Counted from the stretch's first letter, positions 32,758 to 42,953 are shown. The stretch is DNA of 64,000 nt from Roseomonas haemaphysalidis (GCF_017355405.1 NZ_CP061177.1:496001-560000); one strand, 5' to 3'. Numbers and translations: made by a program. Notes: generated by a model from the sequence alone, not told the origin.

Positions 32758-34403
32758 CGGCTCCGCTGCTGGACGTGGACAACCTGCATGTCGCCTTCGC
32801 CACGCGGCGCGGCCGGGTGGAGGCGCTGCGCGGCGTTTCCTTTGCCGTGCCGGCCGGCGGCGTGCTGGGCATCGTGGGTGAAAGCGGCTCGGGCAAGTCC
32901 GTCGCCTCGCTGGCGGTGATGGGGCTGCTGGACCGTGCGGGCGCGGTCACCGCCGGGCGCATCCGCTTTGACGGCGCCGACATCACCCGGGCCGGCGGGC
33001 ACGCGCTGCGGCGGCTGCGCGGTGCCGCGCTGTCGATGATCTTCCAGAACCCGCGCGCCGCGCTGAACCCGATCCGCGCCGTCGGCGCGCAGATCGCCGA
33101 CGTGCTGCGCGCCCACCGCCCGCTGTCGGCCGCCGAGGCCAAGGCGCGCGCGGTCGCGCTGCTGGAAGCCGTGCAGATCCGCGATGCCGCCCGCCGCGCC
33201 GCCGCCCTGCCGCACGAGCTTTCGGGCGGCATGTGCCAGCGCGTGATGATCGCCATGGCGATGGCCTGCGAGCCGCGCCTGATCATCGCCGACGAGCCCA
33301 CCACCGGCCTCGACGTCACCACCCAGAAGGCGGTGATGGACCTGCTGTCCGGCCTGGTGCGCCAGCGCGGCATGGGATTGGTGCTGATCACCCACGACCT
33401 GGGTCTCGCTGCCCAGTACTGCGACCAAGTCACGGTGATGGAAGCCGGCCGCGTGGTGGAAAGCGCGCCCCCCGCGCGGCTGTTCGGCGCCCCGCGGGAA
33501 GCATATACGCGCCGCCTCGTCGCCGCCTGTCCCACGCCCACCTCCACCATCGCCGGCCTGACGCCCGACGCCCCGCCGCTGCCGCCGGCCGCCGCTGCCC
33601 CGCCCCGGCCGCCGGGAACACCGTTGTTGCTGGAGGTACAGAACCTCGCCAAGCGCTACCCCGACGGCACGGTGGCCGTGGACGGCGTTTCCTTCGCCAT
33701 GCGCCATGGCGAGAGCCTGGGGCTGGTAGGGGAAAGCGGCTCGGGCAAGAGCACCATCTCCCGCCTGGTCACCCGGCTGGTCGATGCCACCGGCGGCGAG
33801 GTGATCTTCGAGGGCGAGTCCATCGGCGCCATCCCGGCGCGCGATTTCCACCGCGCGCCGCAACGCGGCCGCGTGCAAATCGTCTTCCAGGATGCCGGGG
33901 AAAGCCTGAACCCCCGCTTCTCGGCGTTCGACAGCATTGCCGATCCGTTGCGACGCCTGTCCCGGCTGCACGACCCCGTGTCGCTGCGCCAGGGCGTGCA
34001 GGAGGCGGCCGACGGCGTCGGCCTGCCGCGCGCCCTGCTGGACCGCTACCCGCACCAGCTGTCCGGCGGGCAGCGGGCGCGCGTCGGCATCGCCCGCGCC
34101 ATTGCCGTGCAACCGCGCCTGCTGGTGCTGGACGAGCCCACCGCCGCGCTCGACGTATCCGTGCAGGCGGTGGTGCTGCAACTGCTGGAGCGGCTGCGCC
34201 GCGAAAAGGGGTTGTCCTACCTCTTCGTCAGCCACGACCTGAATGTGGTGCGGATGCTGTGCGACCGGCTGATCGTGCTGCGCCAGGGCCGCGTCGTGGA
34301 ACAGGGCGAAAGCGCGCGCGTGTTCCAGGCGCCTGCCGATGCGTATACGGCGCAGCTCATCGCCGCCATCCCGCATTTCCAGCCGGAACGCGCGCTCGTT
34401 TGA
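32754..34403 (+). CDS. Fused double ATP-binding protein of the second peptide-type importer
   Basis: A 549-residue protein starting with GTG in the permease stop. Each half has a full ATPase: [16 protein letters not shown] and [11 protein letters not shown], then [16 protein letters not shown] and [11 protein letters not shown]. Halves end with EAYTRRLV and DAYTAQLI extensions. Layout and motifs match 309-1997 closely, down to [14 protein letters not shown] in half one. It ends the operon that starts at 25919. Confidence 0.93.
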   Translation: MTAPLLDVDNLHVAFATRRGRVEALRGVSFAVPAGGVLGIVGESGSGKSVASLAVMGLLDRAGAVTAGRIRFDGADITRAGGHALRRLRGAALSMIFQNPRAALNPIRAVGAQIADVLRAHRPLSAAEAKARAVALLEAVQIRDAARRAAALPHELSGGMCQRVMIAMAMACEPRLIIADEPTTGLDVTTQKAVMDLLSGLVRQRGMGLVLITHDLGLAAQYCDQVTVMEAGRVVESAPPARLFGAPREAYTRRLVAACPTPTSTIAGLTPDAPPLPPAAAAPPRPPGTPLLLEVQNLAKRYPDGTVAVDGVSFAMRHGESLGLVGESGSGKSTISRLVTRLVDATGGEVIFEGESIGAIPARDFHRAPQRGRVQIVFQDAGESLNPRFSAFDSIADPLRRLSRLHDPVSLRQGVQEAADGVGLPRALLDRYPHQLSGGQRARVGIARAIAVQPRLLVLDEPTAALDVSVQAVVLQLLERLRREKGLSYLFVSHDLNVVRMLCDRLIVLRQGRVVEQGESARVFQAPADAYTAQLIAAIPHFQPERALV

Positions 34404-34427
34404 CGATGCTCCCTGAGCAGACAGGCA

Positions 34428-35087
34428 TCAGGAGAAGTCGGGCTGGTGCTGCACGCTGCTGCGGAAATCCTCGATGTGGCGATTCATCGCCGCTTCCGCC
34501 GCGGTGCGGTCCCTGTGGGCCAGGGCGGCCAGGATGTCGGCATGCTGCGCGACCACGGATTGCCGTTGCGGCTGCTGCCCGGCCGCGATGAACCAGAAGC
34601 GGATGGCGCGGTCCTGCAAGTTGCGCAGGATCCCGGCCAGCACGGCATTGCCCGACATATCCGCCAGCTTCTCATGAAAGGCGCGGTCCAGCTGCATCAG
34701 CAGAGGCGTCTCGCTGACCGTCGTCACCGCGGCGCTGCGCAGGACGATATCTTCCAGCGCCACGAAGTCGGCCTGGGTGGCACGCAGGGCGGCGAGGCCC
34801 GCGGCATGCACCTCGTTGATCAGGCGGGCCTCCACGATCTCCAGCAGGTCGCGTTGTTCGAGGTCCCGGATTTCCACGCCGCGGCGTGGATGCACCAGCA
34901 CCAGCCCCTCCACCCGCAGGCGGTCGAAGGCTTGCCGGACCGGGGTGCGGCCAAGCCCCAGTCTTTCCGCAACATCAGCCTCCCGCAGCCTCGCACCGGG
35001 ATGGAAGCGGCAGCTGATGATCTGCGAACGGATCTCGCGATAAGCCTCCTCCTGCAGGGAAGGCGTCGGATCAGGCCTGGGGCTCAC
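34428..35087 (-). CDS. GntR-family transcriptional regulator (FCD subgroup)
   Basis: A 219-residue regulator with an N-terminal winged helix (LREADVAERLGLGRTPVRQAFDRLRVEGLVLV) and an FCD domain with the metal-binding pattern LDRAFHEKLADMSGN and QHADILAAL. The GTG at 35087 has GGGAG a few bases upstream; an ATG 36 bp farther out would add a poorly conserved stretch. It converges on the importer operon at 25919-34403 and is the likely regulator of that operon, although no matching operator was found. Confidence 0.87.
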   Translation of the reverse strand: MSPRPDPTPSLQEEAYREIRSQIISCRFHPGARLREADVAERLGLGRTPVRQAFDRLRVEGLVLVHPRRGVEIRDLEQRDLLEIVEARLINEVHAAGLAALRATQADFVALEDIVLRSAAVTTVSETPLLMQLDRAFHEKLADMSGNAVLAGILRNLQDRAIRFWFIAAGQQPQRQSVVAQHADILAALAHRDRTAAEAAMNRHIEDFRSSVQHQPDFS

Positions 35088-35537
35088 ATGGCTCCCTGTG
35101 CAGCAAGACGGAAACCGCAGCATTGCGTCAGGGCCGCCCTTGTTTCAAGCCCGGGGGATGAACATCGGGGGTGAGGTTTCCGGCGCGCATGCGGGTGCCG
35201 CAGCAGGCCACCCCTTGCCGGGCGAGGCTCGAAAGCGCCGGCTGCGACGGGCGGATGGGCCAACACGGTGCCGACGGCCAGCGGAGCCTGCCCGTCGGCA
35301 CCGTCAGGGGCCACTGGGGGCATAGGCCAGCGCGCTACCAAGGCACATCTTGAAGGAGAATTGCGGACGGGCCTGCAAGACCTCCGCCTTGCCGCCCAAC
35401 GTCGGACGAGAACATGCCTCCGCTGCAGCGCCGCAGCCCTCGCCAAACCCGCCCCCTGTCGCACCGGCACCCCGGCCTTTTCGGTGCAACCGAAGGACAG
35501 GGGGCCGCCGCGCCCCGGTGGTGCCGGGGCTCACGGA
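35088..35537. other. Non-coding region rich in stem-loops
   Basis: 450 bases between the GntR gene and the LOV kinase, both on the minus strand. No convincing gene. It contains a perfect 13-bp inverted repeat, ACGGTGCCGACGG at 35265-35277 with its complement at 35292-35304, plus the hairpins listed separately at 35451-35530. The left part must hold the GntR promoter. Confidence 0.55.
35451..35530 (-). terminator. Two stem-loops just after the LOV kinase gene
   Basis: On the minus strand the kinase stop is followed by a 7-bp hairpin (GCCCCGG-N5-CCGGGGC, 35512-35530). A longer two-part stem comes next: GCCCCCTGTC at 35451-35460 with GACAGGGGGC at 35496-35505, enclosing GCACCG/CGGTGC. No T-tract is present, so termination is likely but not certain. 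Confidence 0.45.
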
Positions 35538-37289
35538 TCAAGCCTGGGCGTGACCGAAGTCCGAGGTATCGCGACCGGGGCCGATGCGCCGCCCCTGCCG
35601 CAGCGCGGCCTGGATGCGGTCGATCAGTTCGGTGCGCTTATAGGGCTTGCCCAGCACTTCCATGCTGCCGGCCTTGGGGCCATCCAACGACATCTCGTCG
35701 TTGTAGCCGGTGGTCAGCACCACCGGCGTGCCGGGCGCGCGCTCGCGCAGCTGCTCGGCCAGCACTAGCCCGTTGGCACCGCCAGGCATGATGACGTCGG
35801 AAAACACTAGGTCCACGGCATCGCCGGAAGCGGCGGCCTCGTCGAACAGCCGCAGCGCTTCTTCCGCGCTGTGCGCTTCCAGCACGCGGTAGCCGGTGTC
35901 GATCAACGCGTCGCGCGCCATCTCGGCGATCTCGCGGCTGTCATCCACCACCAGCAGCAGCGGCGCGCGCGCGGTGCCATCCACCGGGTGGGGCTGGTAG
36001 CCGATGCGCTCCCCACCATTCTCGTTCTGCTCCCCTTCCGGCACGAACTTCGGAAAGATCATGCGGATGGTGGTCCCCTGCCCGGGGATGCTGTCGATTT
36101 CCAGCCGGCCGCCCGACTGCTGCACGAAGCCATGCGTCATGGCCAGCCCGAGGCCAGTGCCGTGCTGCGGACCCTTGGTGGTGAAGAACGGCTCGATCGC
36201 CCGCGCCTGGATGTGCGGTGGCATGCCGATGCCCTCGTCGCTGACCGAAAGCATCACGTAGTCGCCGGGCTCCAGCTGGCGGGCGGCGGCATCGCCGTTC
36301 AGGTGAATGGCGCGCGTGGTGACCGTGATGGCGCCACCGTCGGGCGAGGCGTCGCGGGCGTTCACCACGATGTTGAGCAGCGCCATCTCCAGGTGCGTCG
36401 GGTCCACCCGCACCTTGGGCAGGCGCCGCTGCAGGCTGAGATGCAGGTCCGCCTTCTCGCCCACCGAGGTTTCCAGCAGCTCGGTGAAGGAATTCACCAG
36501 ATGCGTCAGGTCGACGCTGCGCGGCTCCAGCCGGGTGCGGCGGGCAAAGGCCAGCAGCTGGCGCGTGAGCTTGGCGCCGCGTTCCGAGGCGGCGGCGGCG
36601 ATGTCGTGGAAGCGGTCAAAGGCCTGGTCGTCGAAGCGCCGGGCCTTGAGCCGTTCCAGGCTGCCGTCGATCACGTGCAGGAGGTTGTTGAAGTCATGCG
36701 CCAGGCCGGCGGTCAGCTGGCCGATCGCCTCCATCTTCTGCGCCTGACGCAGCGACTGCTCGCTGTCGCGGCGCACGGACACGTCGAGCTGGCTGGCGAA
36801 GAAATAGATCAGCTCGCCCTGCTTGTCGAAGACCGGCCCCATGAAGATGGCGTTCCAGAACGGCGTGCCATCCCGGCGGTAATTCAGGATCTCCAGCGCC
36901 ACGGCGCGCTTTTCCTGGATCGCCTCGCGCAGCTGGCGGACGGCCGTGGGGTCGGTGCCGGCGCCTTGCAGGAACCGGCAGTTGCGGCCCAGCACCTCCG
37001 CCTCCTCATAGCCCGTGAGGTCGAGAAAGGCATTGTTGGCAAAGGCGATCGGGCAGTCGTCCTGGCGCGGGTCGGCCAGGATCATCGGCATCCGGGTCAT
37101 CTCGACGGCGGCGAAGAACACGCTGCCGCGGTCGTCCAGCGTGGTATCGGTGATTTCCGCCTGCCGCCAGTGGTGCATGCCCGGGCTGCCGATCGGCTCG
37201 TTGGCGCCCTGGTCCATGGCTCCCCCGGCGGGGATGCCGGTCGCCTGCGGCGATGCGGAAGGCTTGTTCTGTTCGGTCCTGTTGCTCAT
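35538..37289 (-). CDS. LOV-domain blue-light hybrid histidine kinase
   Basis: A 583-residue soluble hybrid sensor kinase. Residues 55-170 form a LOV domain with the full flavin signature GRNCRFLQG: photo-adduct Cys104, plus Asn136, Asn146 and Gln167 (FASQLD) at FMN-contact positions. Next are a dimerisation domain with phospho-His198 (AHDFNNLL), an ATPase domain (Asn306/Asn310, DEGIGM, GTGLGLAM), and a receiver at 443-560 with Asp498 and Lys548. Blue light should form the Cys-FMN adduct and change kinase activity. There is no membrane segment and no neighbouring response regulator, so its output partner is unknown. Confidence 0.93.
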   Translation of the reverse strand: MSNRTEQNKPSASPQATGIPAGGAMDQGANEPIGSPGMHHWRQAEITDTTLDDRGSVFFAAVEMTRMPMILADPRQDDCPIAFANNAFLDLTGYEEAEVLGRNCRFLQGAGTDPTAVRQLREAIQEKRAVALEILNYRRDGTPFWNAIFMGPVFDKQGELIYFFASQLDVSVRRDSEQSLRQAQKMEAIGQLTAGLAHDFNNLLHVIDGSLERLKARRFDDQAFDRFHDIAAAASERGAKLTRQLLAFARRTRLEPRSVDLTHLVNSFTELLETSVGEKADLHLSLQRRLPKVRVDPTHLEMALLNIVVNARDASPDGGAITVTTRAIHLNGDAAARQLEPGDYVMLSVSDEGIGMPPHIQARAIEPFFTTKGPQHGTGLGLAMTHGFVQQSGGRLEIDSIPGQGTTIRMIFPKFVPEGEQNENGGERIGYQPHPVDGTARAPLLLVVDDSREIAEMARDALIDTGYRVLEAHSAEEALRLFDEAAASGDAVDLVFSDVIMPGGANGLVLAEQLRERAPGTPVVLTTGYNDEMSLDGPKAGSMEVLGKPYKRTELIDRIQAALRQGRRIGPGRDTSDFGHAQA

Positions 37290-37411
37290 CGGTTTACCCT
37301 TGGTCAGGTCACCTGCCTGCCGCAGGTCGTATGGAAAGCCTTAGATAGGGGGACACCGGGTGTTGACCAGCCCGGTTCACGCTGCCGCCCCCGCCCCGGC
37401 GGGTTCAATAT

Positions 37412-37460
37412 GCCGGGCACACGCCGCCCGGCACGGGGCCAGTATGCCACGCGGGCGTGG
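37412..37460 (-). terminator. Stem-loops downstream of the M48 peptidase gene
   Basis: CCACGC-GG-GCGTGG (37447-37460) and GCCGGGC-N7-GCCCGGC (37412-37432) follow the M48 stop on the minus strand. Neither has a good T-tract. The 174-base gap they lie in also contains the promoter of the LOV kinase gene. Confidence 0.35.
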
Positions 37461-37463
37461 ATG

Positions 37464-39629
37464 TCACGGGGGGGCCTCGTCGCTCTGCTCGTGCTCGGCC
37501 AGAACACGGCGCGCGGCATCGGCCCGGCGGTAGCGGCCCACCAGGTCGGCGAGGCCTTGCGGGCTCATGCCCCGCGGCGCACCCATGGGCACCGTGACCA
37601 CCCGCCGCCGCGCATCCACCGTGACGCGGCGGCCGCCCGCCAGCCGTGCCGGAAACGGCGTCTCGGCCGAAAGCAGGAGGCGGGTTTCCACGCCGTTTCG
37701 CGTGCCCGTCATGGCGACGTCCAGCACGTGCCGCCACGCCACCGGGGCCTGCAGCCCGACCACCAGCACCTCGTCCGGCCGCAGCACCAGCACCGGCGGA
37801 TTGCCCTGGCGCAGCCGGAACAGGCCGAAGGCCAGAAACAGCAGGCCGATGCCACCCGCCACCCCGCCAATGAGCCATGCCTCCCCCATGCTCAGACCGC
37901 TGAGCCCGAAGGCGGCGAGCGCCAGCCCGGCCAGCGCGAACAGCACGCCGACGCCCGTCAGCAGCAGCGCCTGCGGGCAGCGGTTCTCGGCCACCGTCAC
38001 GGTTTCCGTGCCGACCTCGGTCGCCGCACTGTGCAGCGCGTCCCGCTCCTGCCGCGCGGCCTGCCGGGCGACGGCCAGGAAGTCCTCGGTCGCGGCATGG
38101 CACAGCCGGTCCGGCTCGGCGAAATAGCCGCCCAGGCGGGCCAGGGCGCCGGGCGGCGGCGGCGCCATGGCCTCGGCCAGAAGCGCGGGCCCGGGCTGCT
38201 GGCCCAGCGCCTGGATGCGCTGGCGCGTTGGCGGGTGGGTATCGGTGGGGTGCGGCTGCTCGGCTTCCAGATGCCCGGCCGGGTCGTCCAGCCCGCGCTC
38301 GGCGGCCTGTGCCAGAATGGCCGCCAGCAGGTCCGGCGGCGCGCTGCGCGGCGCCTGAAAGGCCGGGGCCAGCGTTTCGCCGATGCGCGGGTCGGCCGCC
38401 GAGGTGCGCAGCAGCGCCCGGGCGGCGGCGCCGGCCGAGGTCACCTCGGCGCCCGCCGCGTCGGCGGCGAATTCGCGCAGGCGGCTCCAATGCCGCACGG
38501 CATGGTGGAACTGGTCCATCACGAACAGCCCAAGGCGCAGCGCCGGCCGCATCAGCGGCGACACGGTGCCGTCGCCCACCCGCCCGGCTTCCACCACCGC
38601 GTCCAGCGAGCGCCCGACACCGGCATAGATCGGCAGAAAGCGCAGGCTGTATTCGGTGTCGCCGCCAGAGAAATGCGCCAGCTCATGGCCGATAATCGCC
38701 GCGACCTCGTCTTCCGGCAGCAGCGCCAGAAAGGGCAGCGGCAGGTACAGCGTGCGGCCGCCCAGCGGGGCGTCGCCCGGCTGCAGCAGCTTGGGGCCGG
38801 AACTGACAAAGAAGCCGCCGCTGAGCCCGACCACCACGTTGTCCGGCCGCAATGCGCCGAGGCGGGCCGCCAGCTTGTCCACCACACGCCACAGCCCCGG
38901 CGCCTCGGCCGGCGACACGGTGCGGCCGATGATGGCCAGCGGGTCCGGGGCAAACAGCTTTACCGTGCCGCGCAGCTGCAGCACCGCGCGCGCCGCGGTC
39001 CACAGGCTGGCACCGACGGCAATGGCCGCGATGCCCAGCAGCTTGGCGCTTTCAGTTGAGAAGCCGCCGTCCAGCACCGGGCCCGCTGCCTCAAAGATCA
39101 CGGCGGCGACGAAGCCCACCGCGAGCAGCACCACCTGGGCGCCCAGCACGGGCGGCAGCAGGTGCCGCACCAGCGAAAAGCCGCGCACCAGCGCATCACG
39201 CGACCGGCGGCCGAGCCGCCCCAGGACGGCGGCCGCCAGCAACATCAGGGCCGACAGGACGCCGACCACCGCGCCGCAGCCGATCACCACCGGCGGCAGA
39301 ACGCGCCTCGCCCGGGCGACGGTGACGGCGGTGTCGCGCTGGCCCAGCGCCTCGCGCGCCTTGATCAGTGCCAGCGGGCCCGCATAGTTGTGGCCGCCGT
39401 CGCGGAACACCGCGCCGCTGTCGAAGCCGCGGCTGGGCACGGGCCGGGCTTCCAGCCTGGCCACGACCTTGGCGATGCCGGCCTGGCGGGCCTCGGCTTC
39501 CTGCTGGTCGTCCAGTCCCCGTCCCTGCTGCCACAGCCCGAAGGCCAGCAATGCGAGGGGCAGCAGCACCGTGGTGGTGATCAGGCCCAGCGTCGCGCGC
39601 AGGCGGTGGGGGCGATCGGAGTTGCTCAT
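37464..39629 (-). CDS. Membrane M48-family zinc metallopeptidase
   Basis: A 721-residue membrane protein. Hydrophobic segments occur near residues 15-35, 105-135, 150-180 and 200-215, followed by a peptidase domain with zinc motif GHELAH (HExxH) and a Glu-rich third-ligand region near EFAADAAGAEVT. Two more membrane spans and a short cytosolic tail end the chain. M48 enzymes such as HtpX act in membrane-protein quality control. ATG 39629 is chosen over an upstream in-frame ATG because the leader and first span begin there. It stands alone between paoC and the LOV kinase. Confidence 0.85.
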   Translation of the reverse strand: MSNSDRPHRLRATLGLITTTVLLPLALLAFGLWQQGRGLDDQQEAEARQAGIAKVVARLEARPVPSRGFDSGAVFRDGGHNYAGPLALIKAREALGQRDTAVTVARARRVLPPVVIGCGAVVGVLSALMLLAAAVLGRLGRRSRDALVRGFSLVRHLLPPVLGAQVVLLAVGFVAAVIFEAAGPVLDGGFSTESAKLLGIAAIAVGASLWTAARAVLQLRGTVKLFAPDPLAIIGRTVSPAEAPGLWRVVDKLAARLGALRPDNVVVGLSGGFFVSSGPKLLQPGDAPLGGRTLYLPLPFLALLPEDEVAAIIGHELAHFSGGDTEYSLRFLPIYAGVGRSLDAVVEAGRVGDGTVSPLMRPALRLGLFVMDQFHHAVRHWSRLREFAADAAGAEVTSAGAAARALLRTSAADPRIGETLAPAFQAPRSAPPDLLAAILAQAAERGLDDPAGHLEAEQPHPTDTHPPTRQRIQALGQQPGPALLAEAMAPPPPGALARLGGYFAEPDRLCHAATEDFLAVARQAARQERDALHSAATEVGTETVTVAENRCPQALLLTGVGVLFALAGLALAAFGLSGLSMGEAWLIGGVAGGIGLLFLAFGLFRLRQGNPPVLVLRPDEVLVVGLQAPVAWRHVLDVAMTGTRNGVETRLLLSAETPFPARLAGGRRVTVDARRRVVTVPMGAPRGMSPQGLADLVGRYRRADAARRVLAEHEQSDEAPP

Positions 39630-39745
39630 GTCCGTCCTGTTCCTCGCAGCGGCAACGGGAGCGGAGCCGTAAAGTCGCGCGAGGCGATCATCACGTTTCA
39701 GCCAAGCCGCCCCTGGGTTGCCCCGGGCATGGCGGCCGAAACGCG

Positions 39746-39776
39746 ACGGGCCGCGGGACATGGCCCCGCGGCCCGT
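39746..39776 (-). terminator. Terminator of the paoABC operon
   Basis: A perfect 12-bp stem, ACGGGCCGCGGG with its complement CCCGCGGCCCGT, and a 7-base loop lie 24 bp beyond the paoC stop on the minus strand. The tract after it contains only three T in a row, so it is a strong hairpin but a weak classical terminator. Confidence 0.6.
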
Positions 39777-39799
39777 TTGTCAGAAACGGCAGCCGGCGG

Positions 39800-41998
39800 T
39801 CAGGCCAGCTGAGGCAGGCGGTCGATCAGCTTGTCGAGCGTGATGGGATAGTCGCGCACGCGGATGCCGGTCGCGTTGTACACCGCGTTGGCGATGGCGG
39901 CGCCCACGCCGCATAGCCCCAGCTCGCCCACGCCCTTGGCCTTCATGGGCGAGGACACGGGGTCCGTCTCGTCCAGGAACACCACCTCCTGGTGGGGCAC
40001 GTCGGCATGCACCGGCACCTCGTAGCCGGCGAGGTCGTGGTTGACGAAGAAGCCGTGGCGCTTGTCCACCGCCAGTTCCTCCATCAGCGCGGCGCCAAGG
40101 CCCATGGTCATGGCGCCGATCACCTGGCTGCGGGCCGACTTGGGGTTCAGGATGCGCCCTGCGGCGCAGACCGCCAGCATCCGGCGCACGCGCACCTCGC
40201 CGGTCATGCTGTGCACCGCGGCTTCCACGAAGTGCCCCGCGAAGGTGGCCTGCTGGAAGCGCTTGCCGAGGTCGCCGTATTCCATGGTGTCCTCGGCCAC
40301 CAGCTCGCCCCCCGCCGCCGCGTCGCCCAGCGGCACGCTGCGGTTGCCGAGCCGCACCACGCCGTCCGCGAAGGCCGCATCGGCCGAGTTCAGGCCGACC
40401 TTCTGCGCCACCGCCTCGCGCAGCTTGACGCAGGCGGCGTAGACGCCGGCCGTGGCGCTGTTGGCACCCCACTGGCCGCCGGAGCCGGCCGACACGGGAA
40501 AGCTGGAATCGCCCAGCCGCACGACCACCTTGTCCATCCCCACGCCCATCATCTCCGCCGCCGTCTGGGCGATGATGGTGTAGGAGCCGGTGCCGATGTC
40601 GGTCATGTCCGTCTCGACGGTCACGACGCCCTGGCGGTCCAGGCGCACGCGGGCGCCCGACTTCATGACCATGTTCTTGCGGAAGCCGCTGGCCACGCCG
40701 AGCCCCACCAGCCAGTCACCTTCGCGCCGCGCGGCGGGGCGGGCGTCGCGCCGGTCCCAGCCGAAGCGCTGCGCGCCCTGGCGCAGGCATTCCACCAACT
40801 GCCGCTGGGAGAAGCGCCGGTCCGGCTGTTCCGGGTCCACCTGGGTGTCGTTGCGGATACGGAATTCCACCGGGTCCATGCCCAGCTTCTCCGCCATCTC
40901 GTCCATGGCGATTTCCAGCGCCATCAGCCCCGGCGCCTCGCCCGGCGCGCGCATGGCATTGCCTTCCGGCAGGTCCAATTCGGCGAGCCGGTTGCCGATC
41001 AGGCGGTTGGCGCCGGCATACAGCAGCTTGGTCTGGTCCACCGCGTTTTCCGGCTCGCCATCCGGCAGGTTGCCGGACCAGCCCTCATGCGCGATGGCGG
41101 TGATGCGGCCATCCTTCTCGGCGCCGATGCGGATGCGCTGGATGGTGGCGGGGCGGTGCGTGGTGTTGTTGGCCATCACCGGCCGCGTCAGCGCCACCTT
41201 GACCGGCCGGCCCGCCGCGCGGGCGCCCAGCGCGGCCAGCACCGTGTCAGCCCGCAGAAACAGCTTGCCGCCGAAGCCACCGCCGATGAAGGGCGAGATC
41301 AGCCGCACCTTCTCCTCCGGCATCTTCAGCGTCTTGGCCAGGTCTTCGGTGGTCCAGGCGATCATCTGGTTGGACGTCCAGACCACCACCTTGTCGCCAT
41401 CCCAGGCGGCGATGGAAGCATGCGGCTCCATCATCGCGTGCGACTGGTCGGGCGTGGTGTAGGTGGCGTCCAGCGTCACCGGCGCGGCGGCGAAGGCGGC
41501 CGCGAAGTCGCCCACGGTGGTGTCGGGCGAAGCCTCGGACGGGCCGATCCCGGCCTGCTTGGCGGCCGACAGGTCGAAGGCCCCCTCGCCCGCCGCGTAG
41601 TCGACCTCGACCAGCTGCGCCGCGGCGCGCGCCTGCTCGAAGCTTTCCGCCACCACCAGACCGATCGCCTGGTGGTAATGGTCCACCTCCGGCCCACCCA
41701 GCAGCTTGGCGATGTTCTTGCTGCCCTTGCCGAGCGGCCCGGCATTCTCGGCCGTGACGATCGCCAGCACGCCGGGCGCGGCACGCGCGGCATCCAGCCG
41801 CATGGCCGTGATGCGGCCCTTGGCGATGCCGGCCGGGATCACGTAGCCATAGGCCTGATGCGACACCACGTCGTGCCGCTCATAGGCATAGGGCGCGCGG
41901 CCGGTGGTCTTGAGCGGACCGTCGATGCGATCGAGCGGCTGGCCGATCACCTTGAGCTGGTCGATCGGGTTGCTGCCGGCGGGTGTGTCGAACTTCAT
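39800..41998 (-). CDS. paoC: Periplasmic aldehyde oxidoreductase, molybdopterin-binding subunit
   Basis: A 732-residue molybdenum subunit, the same length as E. coli PaoC and similar throughout: NPIDQLKVIGQPLDRIDGPLKTTG at the start, TTPDQSHAMMEPHAS, IGGGFGGKLFLR, LPEGNAMRAPGEAPGLMALEIA, DMTDIGTGSYTI and DSSFPVSAGSGGQWGAN (all in part). Catalytic Glu692 is in GVGELGLCG. It holds molybdopterin cytosine dinucleotide and oxidises aldehydes, including aromatic ones, to acids in the periplasm. It is last in paoA-paoB-paoC; no maturation chaperone (paoD/XdhC-like) gene follows. Confidence 0.95.
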   Translation of the reverse strand: MKFDTPAGSNPIDQLKVIGQPLDRIDGPLKTTGRAPYAYERHDVVSHQAYGYVIPAGIAKGRITAMRLDAARAAPGVLAIVTAENAGPLGKGSKNIAKLLGGPEVDHYHQAIGLVVAESFEQARAAAQLVEVDYAAGEGAFDLSAAKQAGIGPSEASPDTTVGDFAAAFAAAPVTLDATYTTPDQSHAMMEPHASIAAWDGDKVVVWTSNQMIAWTTEDLAKTLKMPEEKVRLISPFIGGGFGGKLFLRADTVLAALGARAAGRPVKVALTRPVMANNTTHRPATIQRIRIGAEKDGRITAIAHEGWSGNLPDGEPENAVDQTKLLYAGANRLIGNRLAELDLPEGNAMRAPGEAPGLMALEIAMDEMAEKLGMDPVEFRIRNDTQVDPEQPDRRFSQRQLVECLRQGAQRFGWDRRDARPAARREGDWLVGLGVASGFRKNMVMKSGARVRLDRQGVVTVETDMTDIGTGSYTIIAQTAAEMMGVGMDKVVVRLGDSSFPVSAGSGGQWGANSATAGVYAACVKLREAVAQKVGLNSADAAFADGVVRLGNRSVPLGDAAAGGELVAEDTMEYGDLGKRFQQATFAGHFVEAAVHSMTGEVRVRRMLAVCAAGRILNPKSARSQVIGAMTMGLGAALMEELAVDKRHGFFVNHDLAGYEVPVHADVPHQEVVFLDETDPVSSPMKAKGVGELGLCGVGAAIANAVYNATGIRVRDYPITLDKLIDRLPQLA

Positions 41999-42002
41999 GG
42001 TC

Positions 42003-42953
42003 TCAGCCCCTCGCCTCGGCCAGCGCGGCGTGCAACGTGCGCTCCGCCAGCGTTACCTTGAACGCATTCTCGTGGGTGGGTTTGGCATCGGCCAGGATGG
42101 CGGCCATGGCCGGCTTGGCGCCGCGCCGCACCTCGGCTTCCGCCGCTTCCACGCGCCACGGCTTGTGCGCCACGCCGCCCAGCGCCACGCGGGCCGAGCC
42201 GTCCGGCTGCACGATGGCACCCACCGACACCAGCGCAAAGGCATAGGACGCGCGGTCACGCACCTTGCGATAGATTTGCGTGCCGCCCACCGGCTTGGGC
42301 AGGGTGACGGCGGTGATCAGCTCGCCCGTTTCCAGCGCCGTCTCGACCTGGGGCGTGTCGCCCGGCAGGCGGTGGAACTCGGCGATGGGAATGGCACGGG
42401 TGTTGCCATCGGGCTTCACCGTTTCCACCACCGCGTCCAGCACGCGCATGGCCACCGCCATGTCGGAAGGGTTGGTGGCGATGCAGTGCTCGCTTTGCCC
42501 CACCACCGCGAGTTGCTTGCTGTAGCCGCCGATGGCGGCGCAGCCCGAGCCCGGGCTGCGCTTGTTGCAGGGCTGGTTGGTGTCATAGAAATACGGGCAG
42601 CGCGTGCGCTGCAGCAGGTTGCCCGCCGTGGTGGCCTTGTTGCGCAGCTGGCCGGAAGCCCCCGCCAGCAGGGCACGGCTGAGCACGCCGTAGTCGCGCC
42701 GCACCCGGGCATCGGCCGCCAGGTCGCTGTTGCGCACCAGCGCACCGATGCGCAGCCCGCCCTCGGCGGTGGGCTCCACCTTGTCCAGCGACAGGCCATT
42801 GACGTCGATCAGATGCGCCGGGGCCTCAATCTGCAGCTTCATCAGATCCAGCAGGTTGGTGCCACCGGCGATGAACTTGGCACCGGGGCGGCGGGCGGCC
42901 GCGGCGGCGGCCTCGGCGGGTGTCGCGGCCCGCTCGTAGGTGAAGGGCTTCAT
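42003..42953 (-). CDS. paoB: Periplasmic aldehyde oxidoreductase, FAD-binding subunit
   Basis: A 316-residue FAD subunit with the FAD loop [16 protein letters not shown] and [22 protein letters not shown]. The insert that binds the extra [4Fe-4S] cluster, characteristic of PaoB, is present ([20 protein letters not shown]). It moves electrons from PaoA's clusters to an acceptor. Its ATG overlaps the paoA stop by 4 bp. Confidence 0.94.
   Translation of the reverse strand: MKPFTYERAATPAEAAAAAARRPGAKFIAGGTNLLDLMKLQIEAPAHLIDVNGLSLDKVEPTAEGGLRIGALVRNSDLAADARVRRDYGVLSRALLAGASGQLRNKATTAGNLLQRTRCPYFYDTNQPCNKRSPGSGCAAIGGYSKQLAVVGQSEHCIATNPSDMAVAMRVLDAVVETVKPDGNTRAIPIAEFHRLPGDTPQVETALETGELITAVTLPKPVGGTQIYRKVRDRASYAFALVSVGAIVQPDGSARVALGGVAHKPWRVEAAEAEVRRGAKPAMAAILADAKPTHENAFKVTLAERTLHAALAEARG

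Noticed and set aside
35871..39059. A 1062-codon plus-strand frame across the LOV kinase and M48 peptidase genes
   Set aside because: It runs opposite two genes with full domain motifs and gives no recognisable protein.
39992..42061. A 689-codon plus-strand frame across paoC
   Set aside because: Shadow of paoC; His- and Arg-rich translation with no domain.
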